Source: Sinonovacula constricta
Taxonomy: Eukaryota > Mollusca > Bivalvia > Cardiida > Solecurtidae
Reading direction: 5' to 3'
DNA: 64,000 nt
Assembly: GCA_007844125.1 (NCBI GenBank)
Contig: CM017571.1
Location: 31,812,156-31,876,155 of the forward strand
The translations under genes and the position numbers were made by a program. Shown here piece by piece: positions 1 to 12,420 of this stretch. The notes beneath the pieces were generated by a model that searched no databases, had not been told where the DNA came from, and worked only from the letters and a program-made list of their open reading frames with translations. Positions within the stretch are counted from its first letter, which is position 1, and each line of letters begins with the position of its first letter.

Positions 1-536
1 CATGTCTGTGATAATTGTGTTGAAAGGTTAATTTACCAGACTGAGTTTAAGCTGACATCTTTGACTAAACGAGTCAACTCCATTATTCTTCAACACCTGG
101 TTAAGCCATCTGTATATCACAATACCATTTTCCAGATTCAAAATGAACCCATCTACCACTTGAACTATGTGTCTGACAGTTAAACAGTGGCCAATATTTC
201 ACCTAGTTGACATCAAGCATACCAAGCCAAGGCCCCCACCTTATCATTTTCTCACTTCACATACCAAAAATCCTATCACCAAGATAGGACCTTTACATTC
301 AGAAGTTTGGCCATTCTGAGCCATCGGATTTATTTAGACTTTTATCAGTGAGATTATTTATTTCCAATTTGTTACGCATATTGATTGGTCAATGAGTTCT
401 ACAGATTATTTTATCTTAAAAAAAAACAATCAACTAAATCTACAAAGTTATATAGAAAGGTTACTACAAAATGTATTAAAGTGAAGTATAACAAAACTAA
501 GCAACTGTAATGTAAGAAAGGGACGTTTAATTTTAA

Positions 537-1332
537 AGGCGGTATCTGACAGTTTGACTATCACAATCATGTCATATCAGTGTCTTGGGACTTTTAGCCA
601 TTATTTCTGCGAACGCATACATTACTCTCTGTAAAGACATTGGGTTTTCCTTGACACACAAATTTGTTTTAATGTCTCTATATATAAATATACTCGGAGA
701 AGTCGGCAAAAAATAAAATGTTGTCACTGTGTTAGAAAGTTAAACTTAGTAATGTTCTGTTACTCTTAGTTTAATTATTGTTTTGAAATTGTTGAATGCT
801 GGTCTTGCTTTTTTTTTACGGTATCATGTTATTTAATGCTTCTGCATTGTTTTTATTTCTTTACAGCCCTAAGTTAAGTGGTTATATTTTGTGACCCCCA
901 AATTCAAAATAAAAAAAAACAACTAGGGGGCACTGTGACCCCTTAGCAAGAATGTGAAGGGAAAAACCGGCATTTTCAAACATACCTCAATCGTTAGACA
1001 GAACAAATTGTACAATGGCTCTTTATTTCTTAATATATAAACAAGCAGAATATGGATTTTTGCTTAAAATTGGTATTTGCGTCAGTCATTTGCCCAAATG
1101 ATTAAATAACTTTATCTCAACAGTAAGTGGTCATGAGGGTTTTTTTAAAAATAGATATCTCTATGGCTCAAATAGGAATACATGTTTGTAATGATGAGTG
1201 GTGTGTTATGCTTCATATTTTACATAGGTGTACAACATAAATAAACAACATTTGGCAGGGTCTTTTCAAGTAATAATTTAGTTTTTTTTGTTGGTATAGA
1301 GAAAAAATTGGTCCAAACTGTCAGATACTACT
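537..1332. mobile_element. TTAA-flanked MITE, type a, long copy
   Basis: The left end AGGCGGTATCTGACAGTTTG and the right end (complement) AGTAGTATCTGACAGTTTGG form inverted repeats of about 22 bp. TTAA flanks the left (533-536) and TTTA the right. Internal landmarks shared with the 23.7-kb copy include TAAGTGGTCA and ATGGCTCAAATAGGA with ATACATGTTTG. Confidence 0.8.
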
Positions 1333-2096
1333 TTTAGGAAAAAGATTAAAGCATAGACAATCATTAAATAAATCAAAGTTCATTAAATAAAGTTCTGGGT
1401 TCATGATAAAAAAAAATGCTGTTCATGTTCATTTTAATATGTTTAAAATAAGAGCAATAAAATTATACAATCATATATGTGTCCATTTCCATGTGAGCGA
1501 CCATTAAACCTTCATGTCAAATAAAAAATACCTGTTTTAAATCAGCCTAAGCAAACATAATCTCCAATGAACAGTCTAATATATCATGTTTCCACTTGAG
1601 TTCTATTTAATGTCTTCAAGAAATGAGCAATCACTTGAAAATGGAGAGCAAATATAGAAGCTGATAACTTAGCACTTATCTGCAATCCCAAACCAACAAG
1701 CCCTCACTACTTATGATATTTATGTTCCTTTCAGGCCTAGCCACTTGAACAGTGTGTATAACTTACGATACCCAGTCACTTATGGGTATTTGGTTTTCAA
1801 TAAAACATCTCAACTAGTCTACTGGAGAGGGCCCCCACACAGGCTTGTTTTCAATATTTTTGTGCCCATTTTTTTGTTGTTATCTGCTCAACTTTCACTT
1901 AACTTGATCTGCCATTTGTAAAGGAGACGTAAACATCCTATAAGGCATGTTAAATGAAGATTATAAAGAATATAGAAAAAAAAAAATCAGTTATCATTTT
2001 TTAAGTATTTCCATCCAGACATTAGATGGACTCAATGCAATCTACTATTTGGTTGGAAAAGTACTTGTGATTCCACAGAATATAAATCATAATTAG

Positions 2097-2324
2097 TTCT
2101 TTGTTTTGTTTTTGAAATACATTGCAGCGACCATTTATGATCATTAAACCAACGTCTAGCTTTTTTGGTGGAGGAAGACCTCAGACATATATCTGGGTAG
2201 AACCACCGGCGCAGTGCAGGTCAGCTGAAAGACCTTCTCACATTAAGTCCTTCGGCCTGAATGGGACTCGAACCCATGTGGTGAGAGGCTAAGCTGTCAG
2301 AGGAGTTACAAATCGGGGGCCTCC
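2097..2324 (-). mobile_element. SINE-A copy with 14-bp target-site duplication
   Basis: tRNA-derived SINE in reverse orientation. The duplication TAAATCATAATTAG occurs at 2083-2096 and 2325-2338. A perfect pol III B box (GGTTCGAGTCC on the minus strand) lies at 2264-2274. The body carries GTGGAGGAAGACC and the tail carries CATTGCAGCGACC and TTATGATCATTA. Confidence 0.92.
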
Positions 2325-2592
2325 TAAATCATAATTAGAATGAATTAGGTAGTACTAAAAGAAGATAAAGAAAATAACTATGGCTGAAAATAATATCTTT
2401 ACCCTGCTGACCTAACTCAACATTAACAAAATGAGCAGTGACGCCAAAAATACAATATGAAGCACATTATTCCTTGTCTGCCAATGATTGTTAGCAGGCA
2501 AACAAATCTATCTAGACATTAATGGTTTACAATTTTAAGTTGCAAAATGCATCAATCAATTATATTTTAAAGTTGTTTACAGTGACCCGGTG

Positions 2593-2690
2593 ATTCTACT
2601 CAGACATGAGTCTGGGGTCTTCCTCCACCAATAATAAGCTGGACGTCACCAGTATGACCATAATTGTGTTGGTGTGATGTAACAAAAATC
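2593..2690 (+). mobile_element. SINE-A tail fragment
   Basis: Contains GTCTGGGGTCTTCCTCCACC, then AGCTGGACGTCACC and ATGACCATAATTGTG in the sense orientation. The head is missing. Confidence 0.8.
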
Positions 2691-3284
2691 TTAAACAGAG
2701 CAAAATGTAGCAGGCTAAGGGTTAATGCCTGGTGAATGGACCTGCCCACCAACTGCAGTTGGGGCACTGTGTTCGAGTGACACTTTCAACAGATGTTATA
2801 TAAATATATGATTATTTTAGAGACTCTACAATGTAGATGGATGTAGCTTTTGATGCTTTCAGCTCAGGTCACCTGAAGCCCTTGACACCCGTGCCTAGCA
2901 ACCAAGGAACCTGGTTTTATAGCTATCTTTAATGGATGTGGATATCTTTGCAATAGGGAGTCTTATCATTTAAGTTTTTCTAGTGCATATGCCAGGAGCA
3001 TATCAAGTTACCTATCAGAATATTTTTTGCAAACAGGCTGTGAGTGTTTGTTAACATAATGCAAGTCTTATTAAAAATTAGGCTGATAATGAACAATCTA
3101 AAAGTAACTTTAATTATGAAAACATCTCTTGTTTTCTTTGTTTTGAAACCGTCCCATATAAAAGTTCATGCTCTATTAAATGGCAAAAAATGTAACTGAA
3201 GATTAAAAATGAAATGTAAGAATATATCCAATATTCTTTATATAACACTCTTTTTTTTATAGCTGTACAATAAGTATGAACACT

Positions 3285-3447
3285 GTTTTGTTGTGGTTTT
3301 TTTTATATCACAAGTAATTATTAGTAGAGGAAGACCAAAAAACTTATGTTTTGTTCGAACCACCTGCACACTGCTGATTAGCTGGAAACCTTACCCAACG
3401 TGAATGGGACTCAAACTCATGAGTTGAGGGGCTGAGGTGTTACAATG
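3285..3447 (-). mobile_element. SINE-A copy, diverged
   Basis: Reverse-orientation landmarks: TAGTAGAGGAAGACC, CGAACCACCTGC, GAATGGGACTCAAACTCATG and GAGGGGCTGAGG. The end of the tRNA-like head is lost. Confidence 0.8.
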
Positions 3448-3998
3448 TATGGACATTCATGATTAAAATAAAGCGTGATTATGACAGGGAATTTTCTCAA
3501 AGTATTGTACTCAACCATGGCCATTGCACAAGATTATTGGAAAATCCATAAAAGATGAAATTATGTAGCATGTGATGAATCTAAAGTAATTAGTGTTATA
3601 GTTAATCAAAACCAAACTAAATATATGTATTTTCAAACTAATGAAATAAAAGCAAAAAAGGTAGAGTTTGAATGAAAGAAAAATGCTAATTATCAGTAGG
3701 GCCCAAACAACCTTCCGATGTATATTCCTGCTTTTGAATCACAATATATCAGTATCTGTATGCAAGACAGCATACATTCTTAGCAGCAGAGTAAGAAGAA
3801 ATGACTGTCTTTTTGGAGTTGTTCTTTTAATAATTTTCTTTCAAGCCTGAAACTCTAAGGAACAACCTCATTTTTCATTGTGATTCCTTTAGTTTGTGAG
3901 TGGAGCCAGTGAAAGCTAATTAACAAAGTAATTAGTCTTGCCCTTTTACTAATTATTAACTAAATAATCACAAAGGACAAGTACCTGTAAGAATATAA

Positions 3999-4497
3999 AT
4001 TTCATCAACAAAGTGCAAGAATCTTCACGACTTGGGAAAATTGCAACAGTTTACAAGCCTATAAGAATCAGTAAATTGTACCAACAAAGTGCAAGAATCT
4101 TCATGACTTGGGAAAATTGCAACAGTTTACAAGCCTATAAGAATCAGTAAATTGTACCAACAAAGAGCAAGAATCTTCATGACTTGGGAAAATTGCAACA
4201 GTTTACAAGCCTATAAGAATCAGTAAATTGTACCAACAAAGTGCAAGAATCTTCATGACATGGGAAAATTGCAACAGTTTACAAGCCTATAAGAATCAGT
4301 AAATTGTACCAACAAAGTGCAAGAATCAATAAGAGTTGGTAACTTGCACCATCGAAGAGTAAGACCCTTTGAGAATTGGTAAGTGCAATTAACAAGGTGC
4401 AAGAATCTGTAAGAATTACTAATTTGTACCAACAAAGTGCAAGAGTCAGTAAGAATTGATAAATTGCACCAACAAAGTGCAAGTACCTATAAGCCAA
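3999..4497. repeat. 76-bp tandem array built from about 38-bp half-units
   Basis: AAGTGCAAGAATC recurs at 4011, 4087, 4163 (as AAGAGC), 4239 and 4315, an exact 76-bp period. Each 76-bp unit consists of two related halves. From about 4315 to 4497 the period drops to about 38-40 bp with more divergence, suggesting the older monomeric form. Confidence 0.93.
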
Positions 4498-4900
4498 GAA
4501 GACAAGCAGTCTGCATTCACTGCAATGTTACCTAATCACACAAAAGCCAGACATGATTCATGTACAACGTAATCACTGCAGCAATTTCTGGCTGTGATTA
4601 ACCAAAAAGTATGCAGAAAGATTTCATTACCCAACTTTATGCCAATAACCTTAAGCCAACTAAATATAATCCCAGACATAGACATACAGTGTAGGTCCTG
4701 ATTCACCAAATGCCTAGGATCTGGTATTTTTGATCACAATATAAGCACCCCAGGGAAATTTTCATAATTTAAGTCTGAAAAATATATCTACGATTCTTCA
4801 TGAATATGACTTCAGTATTCTTATCCTGTGATTGACACAAAGGAAGCTTGATGCAGAACTTCTTAAACCTGTGATGTACTTTGCTTCTGAGCAATAACTG

Positions 4901-5110
4901 GTTGATATACTTATTGTTACATGTCAGGGTTTGAAATACTTATTGTTACATGTCAAGGGTTGGTATACTTATTGTTACATGTTATGGGTGGATATACTTA
5001 TTGTTACATGTCATGGGTGGATATACTTATTGTTGCATGTCAGGGGATGATATAATTATTGTTACATGTCACTGGTGGATATACTTACTGTTACATGTCA
5101 GGGTTGGTAA
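4901..5110. repeat. 29-bp tandem array (7 copies)
   Basis: TACTTATTGTTACATGTCA recurs every 29 bp from about 4906 (TTATTG at 4911, 4940, 4969 and 4998). Connecting bases vary (GGGTGGATA or GGGTTGGTA). It abuts a hairpin-family element starting near 5105. Confidence 0.93.
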
Positions 5111-5235
5111 ACAGAGATTAAGTAGCAAATAGTGTGAATCATGATCTGGCCACACACAGAAAGGATCTGGCTGATCGGGATCTACACTATTTGCCTAAAC
5201 CTAATAAATAACTTAATTTGCAGGCTAAGAGATAA
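5105..5235. mobile_element. Hairpin-family element, left part missing
   Basis: TGGTAAACAGAGATTAAGTAGC, AAATAGTGTGAATCATGATC, GATCTACACTATTTGCCTAA and GCAGGCTAAGAG. It abuts the 29-bp array. Confidence 0.75.
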
Positions 5236-6559
5236 TCAGTTTGATTTTGCTATAAGCTGTCTGGTCAGAATTTTCACTTTTTCCTTTGAACTATGTTGCA
5301 AACAAAATCATCGCTACAATATTCAAAATTCTTTCTTAAGCAGTGTTAAACTACAGTCTACTTACACAGTGTGTCTATCTCTCACCAGGCTGTCATTTCA
5401 ACAGATATACAACAGCAGGTGGCTATATTACAATCGCCAGAGGGTGATGACAGCCCTAACTTATCCCTTCCACTTATTTCACCACAAATTTTGCTTTAGG
5501 ATTCTCCCTATCAACTTTTACTAAGCCTTCTTCCAAGCTAGCAATGCTGTTTTAAGCTATGCAATTGATTTTAAAAATGATTAAAACTGGTGCCTTTAAC
5601 CCTTGAACAAACAAACCAGTAATTTATTAGAAGAAGCTAAATCTCATTGTGTCAGACAGAATGTCAGTGATCTGTGGAGCTCAATTAACCACATATGGTG
5701 GGAAAAACACACCACCCAAGCATACGTTACATATGACCTGAATCAGAACACCTCTACCTGAACAAGCCTTGATTGACACTAGACCTGTAAAGCATTAATT
5801 GTTCAGACTTGCATATTAAACAGTGCAGATCCAAACCACATACTCAAAATACAGGCCCATGGCTAAGCTAAAATCTACTAGAGCATTTCCACACAAAAAT
5901 TACCATAAATGGAAGCCAGACAGGCAAGAAGTAAGTAGCCACAGCCAATAATTTGATGTATGAAGCTATGGTGTCTTATAATTAACCTAATGGTGATGGA
6001 AATGAACAGTGAATTAAGTTTCTTCTTAGGTCTTTTTAGCCTTATTTATGTGAAGTTTGATGCAAAAATAATGTGGCTGGGTAGTAATTTTATAGTTCTA
6101 TATCCATTTCATCAATCTTGTTATATGCTAAAAAGTAAAACAACACTATTAAATTGTACTTTTTTCGAGCCATAATTTATGTTTTGCATTTTCATACCCA
6201 AATCACAAAAAAATAGACATTTTTTACATAAGGATCCGCCAATGTCATATTATTACATAATGTTTATGCACCAGACAATACAAACACTATTAACATATCA
6301 AGATCAATTTTCTTATCCCACATTGTAGTGTTAAGAATTGTTTATCAAAGGGAGATAATTCAACCAGAACAATGCAAAATGTATGGCAAGAGTTATCTTT
6401 CTAAACTCTGAAAATGATCTATTAAGCCATATTATGCTATATTTGTAAATAACCAATTTACACAATTATTACCATCACTACCAATGTCATGTATTAATGG
6501 CAGGATATTTCCATAAATCCTTTTTAAGCAGATAGTGTGTGTGTGTATAAATATATATA

Positions 6560-6720
6560 TATTTGTTTATTGGGTTTATCGTCCCACCATCAGTATTTCA
6601 GTTATCTGGAAAATATATATATATATTAATCACACAGGTATCAGCCACAGCTGTCCTATTTGGATAAGCCCTATTTGCTTGAGACTGATCGACTTGTGCT
6701 TAGGAAACCAACATTGGTAA
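6560..6720 (-). mobile_element. SINE-B tail fragment
   Basis: Contains TTTATTGGGTTTATCGTCCC and CAGTATTTCAGTTATCTGG, then diverges into a TA-rich stretch. No tRNA-like head. Confidence 0.7.
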
Positions 6721-6878
6721 CAAGTTCATCACAGAAAATTTATAACATTTGTAACATTTCTGTACTTTCAAAAATACAAGTATTGACATTTGTTTAGAGG
6801 ATAGTATGAAAAAAAAAAATCACAGCTCGATTAAAAATTTCAACAAAATGGTAAAAAAATACCTGGAAAAATTGTCTT

Positions 6879-7078
6879 GTGTTTGTTTGTTTTTAAAATT
6901 GCAGAAACCAATTATGATCATTATAGCAACATCCAATCATTTTGGTGGAGGATAACGACCAAAAACAAAAGTCTGGGTAAAACCACCGCCACACCCCAGG
7001 TCAAATGGAAGACTTTCCAACATTAAGACCTGGATTCGAACTCATGCTTTGGGAGGCTAAGCAGTCCTGAGTAACAGG
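6879..7078 (-). mobile_element. SINE-A copy
   Basis: Reverse orientation: TTGTTTGTTTTT tail, TTATGATCATTATAGC, TTTTGGTGGAGGATAACGAC, AAACCACCGCC and GGATTCGAACTCATG. Confidence 0.82.
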
Positions 7079-7385
7079 TTGTTAGAATTGAGTCAAAAAA
7101 ATGGTCCAACATCCAGTTTAAAGTCAAACACTATTTTGGCAAAAAATCTCTTAAATATTTTACTAGTCATGATGTGTGTTTTTACCACATGCATGAAATC
7201 CTGGCAAAACATGTCAAGCAATGTTGGGTCAGTAATTGATAAAATACCAGTTACAAAACTGATACATAAATAAGAAATATTTCAACACACAATGACACTC
7301 TCAATGGACATTATTTAGTACAATGTCTGAATTATTACAGAAATTTAGTTTAATTTCCCTGTAAACTACAGGGACTCATTCATTT

Positions 7386-7495
7386 AACTCCTAGCCTGCT
7401 AAGCGCAATGTAAATACAAGTCTAGACCGAGAGTGTAGATCCTGATCAGCCGGCTCCAAGTGGGAACTGTTTAATCAGGATATAAACCATTTATC
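7386..7495. mobile_element. Hairpin-family fragment
   Basis: CCTAGCCTGCTAAGCGC, GTGTAGATCCTGATCAGCCG and GTGGGAACTGTTTAATCAGG. Right end lost. Confidence 0.65.
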
Positions 7496-7721
7496 ACTCA
7501 ATGAGTCTCGGTCACCAGTCATATCTCTTGTCACTTCGGTTTTTGTTTTATACAAATAGGGGGTTATTTAGATATGGCAGAATGGGGGTTTAGACACAAT
7601 TTCCAATGAAAAGAATATAACTGTACAAATACTGACAGCATTTCTATCTTGTCAAACTATTCGCTGATATAGCATACAAGATGACAGTCACAGATGAATG
7701 ACAGGGAAAACATTGTCTTAC

Positions 7722-7847
7722 CTTTTTATCTTTGATGCAGACATGTTTGCTGTTGTTGTGTTTGTGTTTCCCGGGAGACTTGGAGCAGTTCCTGTTTTGG
7801 GTCTTCTCTGCAGGGACCTTGCATGACAACTTCCCAGCTTCATATTT
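7722..7847 (-). CDS. AUTS2: Probable second coding exon of the AUTS2-like gene
   Basis: This is a 126-nt exon of 42 codons, open in phase 0 at both ends. On the minus strand it is preceded by a pyrimidine-rich acceptor (TTTTTCTGTTACAG) and followed by a strong donor (AAG then GTAAGAC). Its product is basic and rich in Lys, Asn and His (it contains KSPGKHKHNNSKH), like the lysine-rich stretch that follows the EEDIIDGFA block in the family. The phase matches exon 1, and the first residue is Lys after the terminal LE, as in vertebrate AUTS2. Base composition is more GC-rich than its surroundings. The assignment rests on strand, phase and composition, because clear residue-level similarity to a known exon is not evident. 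It could instead belong to a nested or alternative transcript. Confidence 0.6.
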
Positions 7848-9094
7848 CTGTAACAGAAAAACAATCGTACATTTTAATACGCCAGGAAGCTTCCATACTA
7901 CTTGTTTCTGTAATAGCGAGAGCTTCAAGTTTCTTATAATTCAGGTTTATTGAAAATATTAAATCTTTATATCTGTAATAACATACAATAATCTTTGAAC
8001 AAATGAAACAAGAGCTGTATGAAAACAGCAGGCTTGACTTTTCAATGGCTAAAATGTATGGTATAAGCTCATTATTATTTAAACATAAAACAAAACTGCC
8101 TGGTTTGTGAACTGCCATTTTCTCAGGCAAGCTGGGGCCATTTTTCTTATAAAATCCAATCTGGAACTATCAGGGGGTTTTATTTCTTAAAAGTGGGACG
8201 CGGTCTTTGAGAAGGGGAAAACTTTGTGACATTTTATTAAAAATGGGGAAAAGATGTGCATGTTGAACTTTGTGTTTGCTATATATGTCGTGTATGTTTA
8301 TTACAAGGACATCTCTCTATTTTCTTGTTCTTTAACTAGATTATAGCCCAGTTAACTCAAGCTACCACTATAGTCACTAGTCCGCAACAATGATCTTATT
8401 TCAGCAATGAAAAATTGAATTTTATCGGTGGGGAATAATCATTTTTAGGGGAAAAACTCGGCTGATTTTCCAAGGGAAAGGGGATTGAACCTGGAGCCTC
8501 TGTAATTGGACTTCACAATATAAGTTTGACAGTAGTTGCCTGCAAAATTTCAACAAGAGCAATGACAAAACTTTGTAAGAGGAAAGTGTTCAGTAATGCT
8601 TAAAATAGTAGAGCTGAATAAACAATTGCCAGAACATACAAATTAACTGATGCCAGTTTTAAGGTTGTTTATTTTTTTAACACCCCAAAAATGATCTAGC
8701 AAATTGTGTGAGAGATAATAAATTAAGGTGCTAATTAAAATTAGGATAAGACTCACCAGTATTTATTTATACAACTAAACACAAAAGAAGTTGTCTAAAA
8801 ACTTGACTTCAGTTATAAAAAAAATAACAGTATACGTGCACAACTTCTAATCAATACAAGTAATGCCTTTTTCATTTTACAATTTCATTAGCCCATCTGT
8901 GTAACTAAATGACTTCTGGTTAGATCTGTGAATTGTTGATTGACAGTCCAAGTTTAAAACAAAATAATCTAACAGCTTAATCACTCTCCACATCTTCATT
9001 TGCTAATATCTTATATCTAAGCCATTTGCAAACACAGATAGTAAGATAAATCACTAGACTCAGAATCAAATGAGTCCACCTTGGGTTTCTGATC

Positions 9095-9170
9095 ATATAG
9101 CAGCCAGTAGGAGCTGGCTGATCTGGGTCCGTGCTTTTTAGTCACAGATTGATTTATACTGCTTAGCAGG
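9095..9170. mobile_element. Hairpin-family fragment
   Basis: GGAGCTGGCTGATCTGGG, TATACTGCTTAGCAGG. It directly abuts the TTAA-flanked MITE at 9175. Confidence 0.6.
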
Positions 9171-9174
9171 TTAA

Positions 9175-9665
9175 AAAGGTCGTATCCGACAATTTAGACC
9201 GAATATTTTTTCTCTCAAATAACCAAATAAGTCATTGTTATCTGAATAGGTCCTGCAAATTTTTGTTCATTGATGCCCTAGATCTGTGTGAACAATAAAA
9301 GTATAAATCCCCACTGATCATTGCAAAGAGGTTTTTTCTATCTGAGCCATGCTGCAGAGATAGCTATATTTACTTTTTAGATAGCGTTATATTATCATCC
9401 AGATAGTCCCTTCTGACATCACTATCTACTTTTAGCAGAGAACATTATTGTGCTTGTTTATAGATTGAGAAAGAACGAACATTAAGAGTTGTGCTTTTTT
9501 TTTTGCAATGTACGTTTACTGTCTTATGATATAGGTAATATTCAAAATTGTCTTTACTTAGATGAAAGTATGGATCTATGCAGAAATAATACACACATTT
9601 TCAGAAACTGAGGGAAAAAAAATGTTGTATGCATAGGATATAGGTAAACTGATGGATACCACCTT
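9175..9665. mobile_element. TTAA-flanked MITE, type b
   Basis: Starts after TTAA (9171-9174) with AAAGGTCGTATCCGACAATT and ends AAACTGATGGATACCACCTT. Type b internal landmarks are TCCCCACTGATCATTGCAAA, TATCTGAGCCATGCTGCAG and TATCATCCAGATAGTCC. Confidence 0.82.
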
Positions 9666-9738
9666 GAAGAGGTAACAGTTACTCTGTCTAGAGTACTGAG
9701 GAGCTGATGGAGTTTAAGAACTTAAAAATCTGTTGTTT

Positions 9739-9995
9739 TGTCTGTAAGATTTATCGTCCCACCAAGGACATTTCTGTTGCTACCTTCACGTTGTATAGCA
9801 TGCAGTAAACACCTGGCATGATACCATATCCAGTTTCATTATCCTGACGTCTGACCAACCAGTAGAGGAACTCACCTTATTTTTGCTTAACCTTACCAAC
9901 CACAACCAATTTTTTGGTACAACGCAGCCTGGAATCAAAGCTGGGGACTCTGGTACCAGAAATGACGCTCTACCCATCTGGCTACCAGGTCTGGT
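9739..9995 (-). mobile_element. SINE-B copy, diverged
   Basis: ATTTATCGTCCCACCAAGGA, GCTACCTTCACGTTGTATAG, ACACCTGGCATGATACCATA and ATCCTGACGTCTGACCAACC follow the order of the 26-kb copy. It ends in CTACCCATCTGGCTACCAGG. Confidence 0.85.
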
Positions 9996-10774
9996 ATTAA
10001 ATCAGTTACAAAAGTGGTCTACTGACTGCTGACATTGTGTTTCCTCTTCGCCATAAGATCAACTAACTTGAGTTCCCATTGAACAGATATTTGAGGGCAC
10101 ATGACAACACACATGGAAGCAAGTGCAGGTTGATATCCTATATCTTCTGCCTAGAGTGCTGTTATTCCTATACAAGACCATCAGGATTCCACTAGCAAGG
10201 AAAATATTGATTAGTGCGACTGTGCCTCTGTACCATCTAAATAGCTCAAGCTGGCCCCCATGTTCATATTTCATAGGCATGTATCACTGAGGCTTAGCAG
10301 ACATCTCAAAGAGTAACAGTTGGCTGTGACATGCATGCAGGGTGCAACTGGTGCTTGGCATTGGCTCCAGGGTAAACAGTATTAAACCAAAACATGCTTT
10401 ATATAAAATTAACGCGTTAATTCCTAGAAACCCCTTTTTGTTTTTTTGATATATCGCAGCCCTTTTTGCTTTGTTTGTGGGGATGTGGTGGGTCGGTCAT
10501 TCAAGAGGGGAAAATTTATAGATAGGGGAAATTTTAATAATGACAAAAATAAATAACAAACAAAAAACAATCTCTGTTGCCAGACACTAAATGCCACCAT
10601 GTTTTTTAATAATCATTTTACATTAAATGATAATGTCCCATTTTTTTTTTTTTAAACCGATAATAAATTATGACAAGGAAATTTTTAAATGAAATTGGGG
10701 GAAAATACATGTTTTATCATTAGAGGAATGGGGCAGAATTTTAATCCTGAAAATGGCATAAAAACGGCCTGCAT

Positions 10775-10930
10775 AACATCCACATAATATTGGTGATGTC
10801 CAGCTATTTATTTGAGGAGGAAGACCCCAGACTAATGCCTGGGTAGAACCACCACAGGTTAGGTGGAAAGGAAAAACAAGAATTGGCCTACCATGACCAA
10901 GCAGATGATGTGGCATCAAGTCAGGCAGCA
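10775..10930 (-). mobile_element. SINE-A partial copy
   Basis: Contains GAGGAGGAAGACCCCAGAC, GGGTAGAACCACCAC and a diverged body. No recognisable B box. Confidence 0.7.
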
Positions 10931-11490
10931 CGATACCAAAAGGTTTCATGAGAAAGAGTAAAAACATTCATAATTATGAGCCCTTTAAAAATTCCAATAA
11001 AGTTATCTAGGTTACTTTTCTTTTAAATGTTAACAGTCTAAAGTCAACATAATATAGCCATTAATACGTGAGTTTATCCCTCTTATACGTCAGAAACAAA
11101 AGCAATTTCTGCACATTACTACATGGTTTCAAGTGAAGAGAAAACACTTTCATAATTATGAACTCTTAAATGACTTCCAACAAATTTTTTGTGTTTTTGT
11201 TCCTTCTTTAAAACAGCAACAGGCTAAAGTCAACATAATATGAACATTTGAAGAAGTTTTTATCTTACTTATACATCAGAAGCAAAAAATAGACTGCTGC
11301 AAATTAGTACATGATTTCAAGTGAAAGATTAAGAACTTCCATAATTAGGAGCCCTTAAAAGATTTCCATGATAGTTTTCTAGCTGGGTTTTTTCTCTCAT
11401 TCTTTTACACAACAATAGCCTAAATTCAACATAATATGGACATTTATTAATGTTTTTATCCCACTTACACATCAGAAACAAAAAGGATTC
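10930..11490. repeat. Three tandem copies of a ~187-bp unit
   Basis: Landmarks repeat three times in order. TTCATAATTATGAGCCCTT-like sequence occurs at about 10965, 11150 and 11338. AACATAATAT follows AAGTC or AATTC at about 11041, 11227 and 11422. ACATCAGAA/ACGTCAGAA occurs at about 11087, 11273 and 11468. The third copy is the most diverged. Confidence 0.85.
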
Positions 11491-11559
11491 AATACAATAT
11501 TATAAGTTATAATTGGTTATGTACCATAACATTAAGTTCAAAAGGTATAAGTGGCCTGA

Positions 11560-11780
11560 CAGTAGGAGTTGTCAACATGCAACTCTTTAACCCCTCATAA
11601 CAAGGGTTTGAGTCACTGTTTGGGCGAGAACTTCCATGAAGGAAGGTCATCCAGATGATCTGCTATGCCCCAGTTGGTCTTCCCAGAAAAATGTCACGGG
11701 TCTTTCTTCACCAGTAATTAGCTGGATATTGCCAATATAACCCTAATTGTGACTGTGCAATATAACAGAAAAAAAGCAAA
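11560..11780 (+). mobile_element. SINE-A copy, sense orientation
   Basis: Contains GGGTTTGAGTCAC (decayed B box), CTTCCATGAAGGAAGG, GGGTCTTTCTTCACCAG, TAGCTGGATATTGCC and the ACCCTAATTGTGAC tail. Confidence 0.72.
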
Positions 11781-12169
11781 CAAACAAGTTATTTATTCAA
11801 TCCAGCCCTATATTATGGGTTATTAATAAAATTGTTGCAATAATCAACAAGAGCACCGCAACGTGGAGAAAAAAATACGCCCATCAATAGAGCAATTTGC
11901 TGTGCACTAGTGTGTAATGCACTATGCAAAGTTTTAGACTGCACACTGGGTTATTGCAAGAAAAACTGAAATTAAAGTAGAATAACATTAAAAAAAATCT
12001 TTAATCTGCCAAATTGCTACGCACTGTTGTGTAATGCACTCTGGCATGGTTGTGGACTGCAATCTGGGTAATTGAAAAAACAACCACAAAGTGGAATACC
12101 ATCAAATATACAACAATTTACATGAGAGAAATGGCATTTGTGCATGAAGGGGCATAACTCAAAAATAAG

Positions 12170-12420
12170 AAGAGGAGAGTGACAGTTCTTGTGCACCGCA
12201 CTCTGTTTCAATAACATCTATCCACCGATGAAGTTTCAAGTCAATAGCTTTGATAATGGAGGAGTTAAGCAAGACAACAAAATTTAAACACAGGGCAACT
12301 CCAACATCATGACATGCAGAGTGAATGTTCTTGTGCACTGCACTTCGTCTCAATGATATCTATCCACCTAAGTTTCAAGTCAATAGCTTTGACAGTGTTA
12401 AAGTTATGCTCCGGAAAAAC
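12170..12420. repeat. Two 142-bp-spaced copies of a dispersed repeat
   Basis: TTCTTGTGCACYGCACT, ATCTATCCACC and GTTTCAAGTCAATAGCTTTGA occur in order at about 12186-12260 and again at about 12328-12402. The spacing is 142 bp. The surrounding 11850-12170 may hold more diverged copies (TGTGTAATGCACT twice). Confidence 0.75.

Larger units (their letters stand above)
1..7721 (-). other. Presumed AUTS2-like intron 2 (partial)
   Basis: Sequence downstream of exon 2 on the minus strand. It contains repeats (listed separately) and AT-rich sequence. No further exon with good splice sites and coding character was recognised. Stretches 1-532, 1340-2080, 5530-6555 and 7090-7385 show nothing identifiable. 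Confidence 0.45.

Noticed and set aside
5141..5524. 127-codon plus ORF
   Set aside because: Begins inside a hairpin-family element and shows no recognisable domain or coding character.
7732..7953. 73-codon plus ORF starting MMQTCLLLLCLCF
   Set aside because: It is the antisense shadow of the AUTS2-like exon 2, whose minus-strand splice sites are strong.
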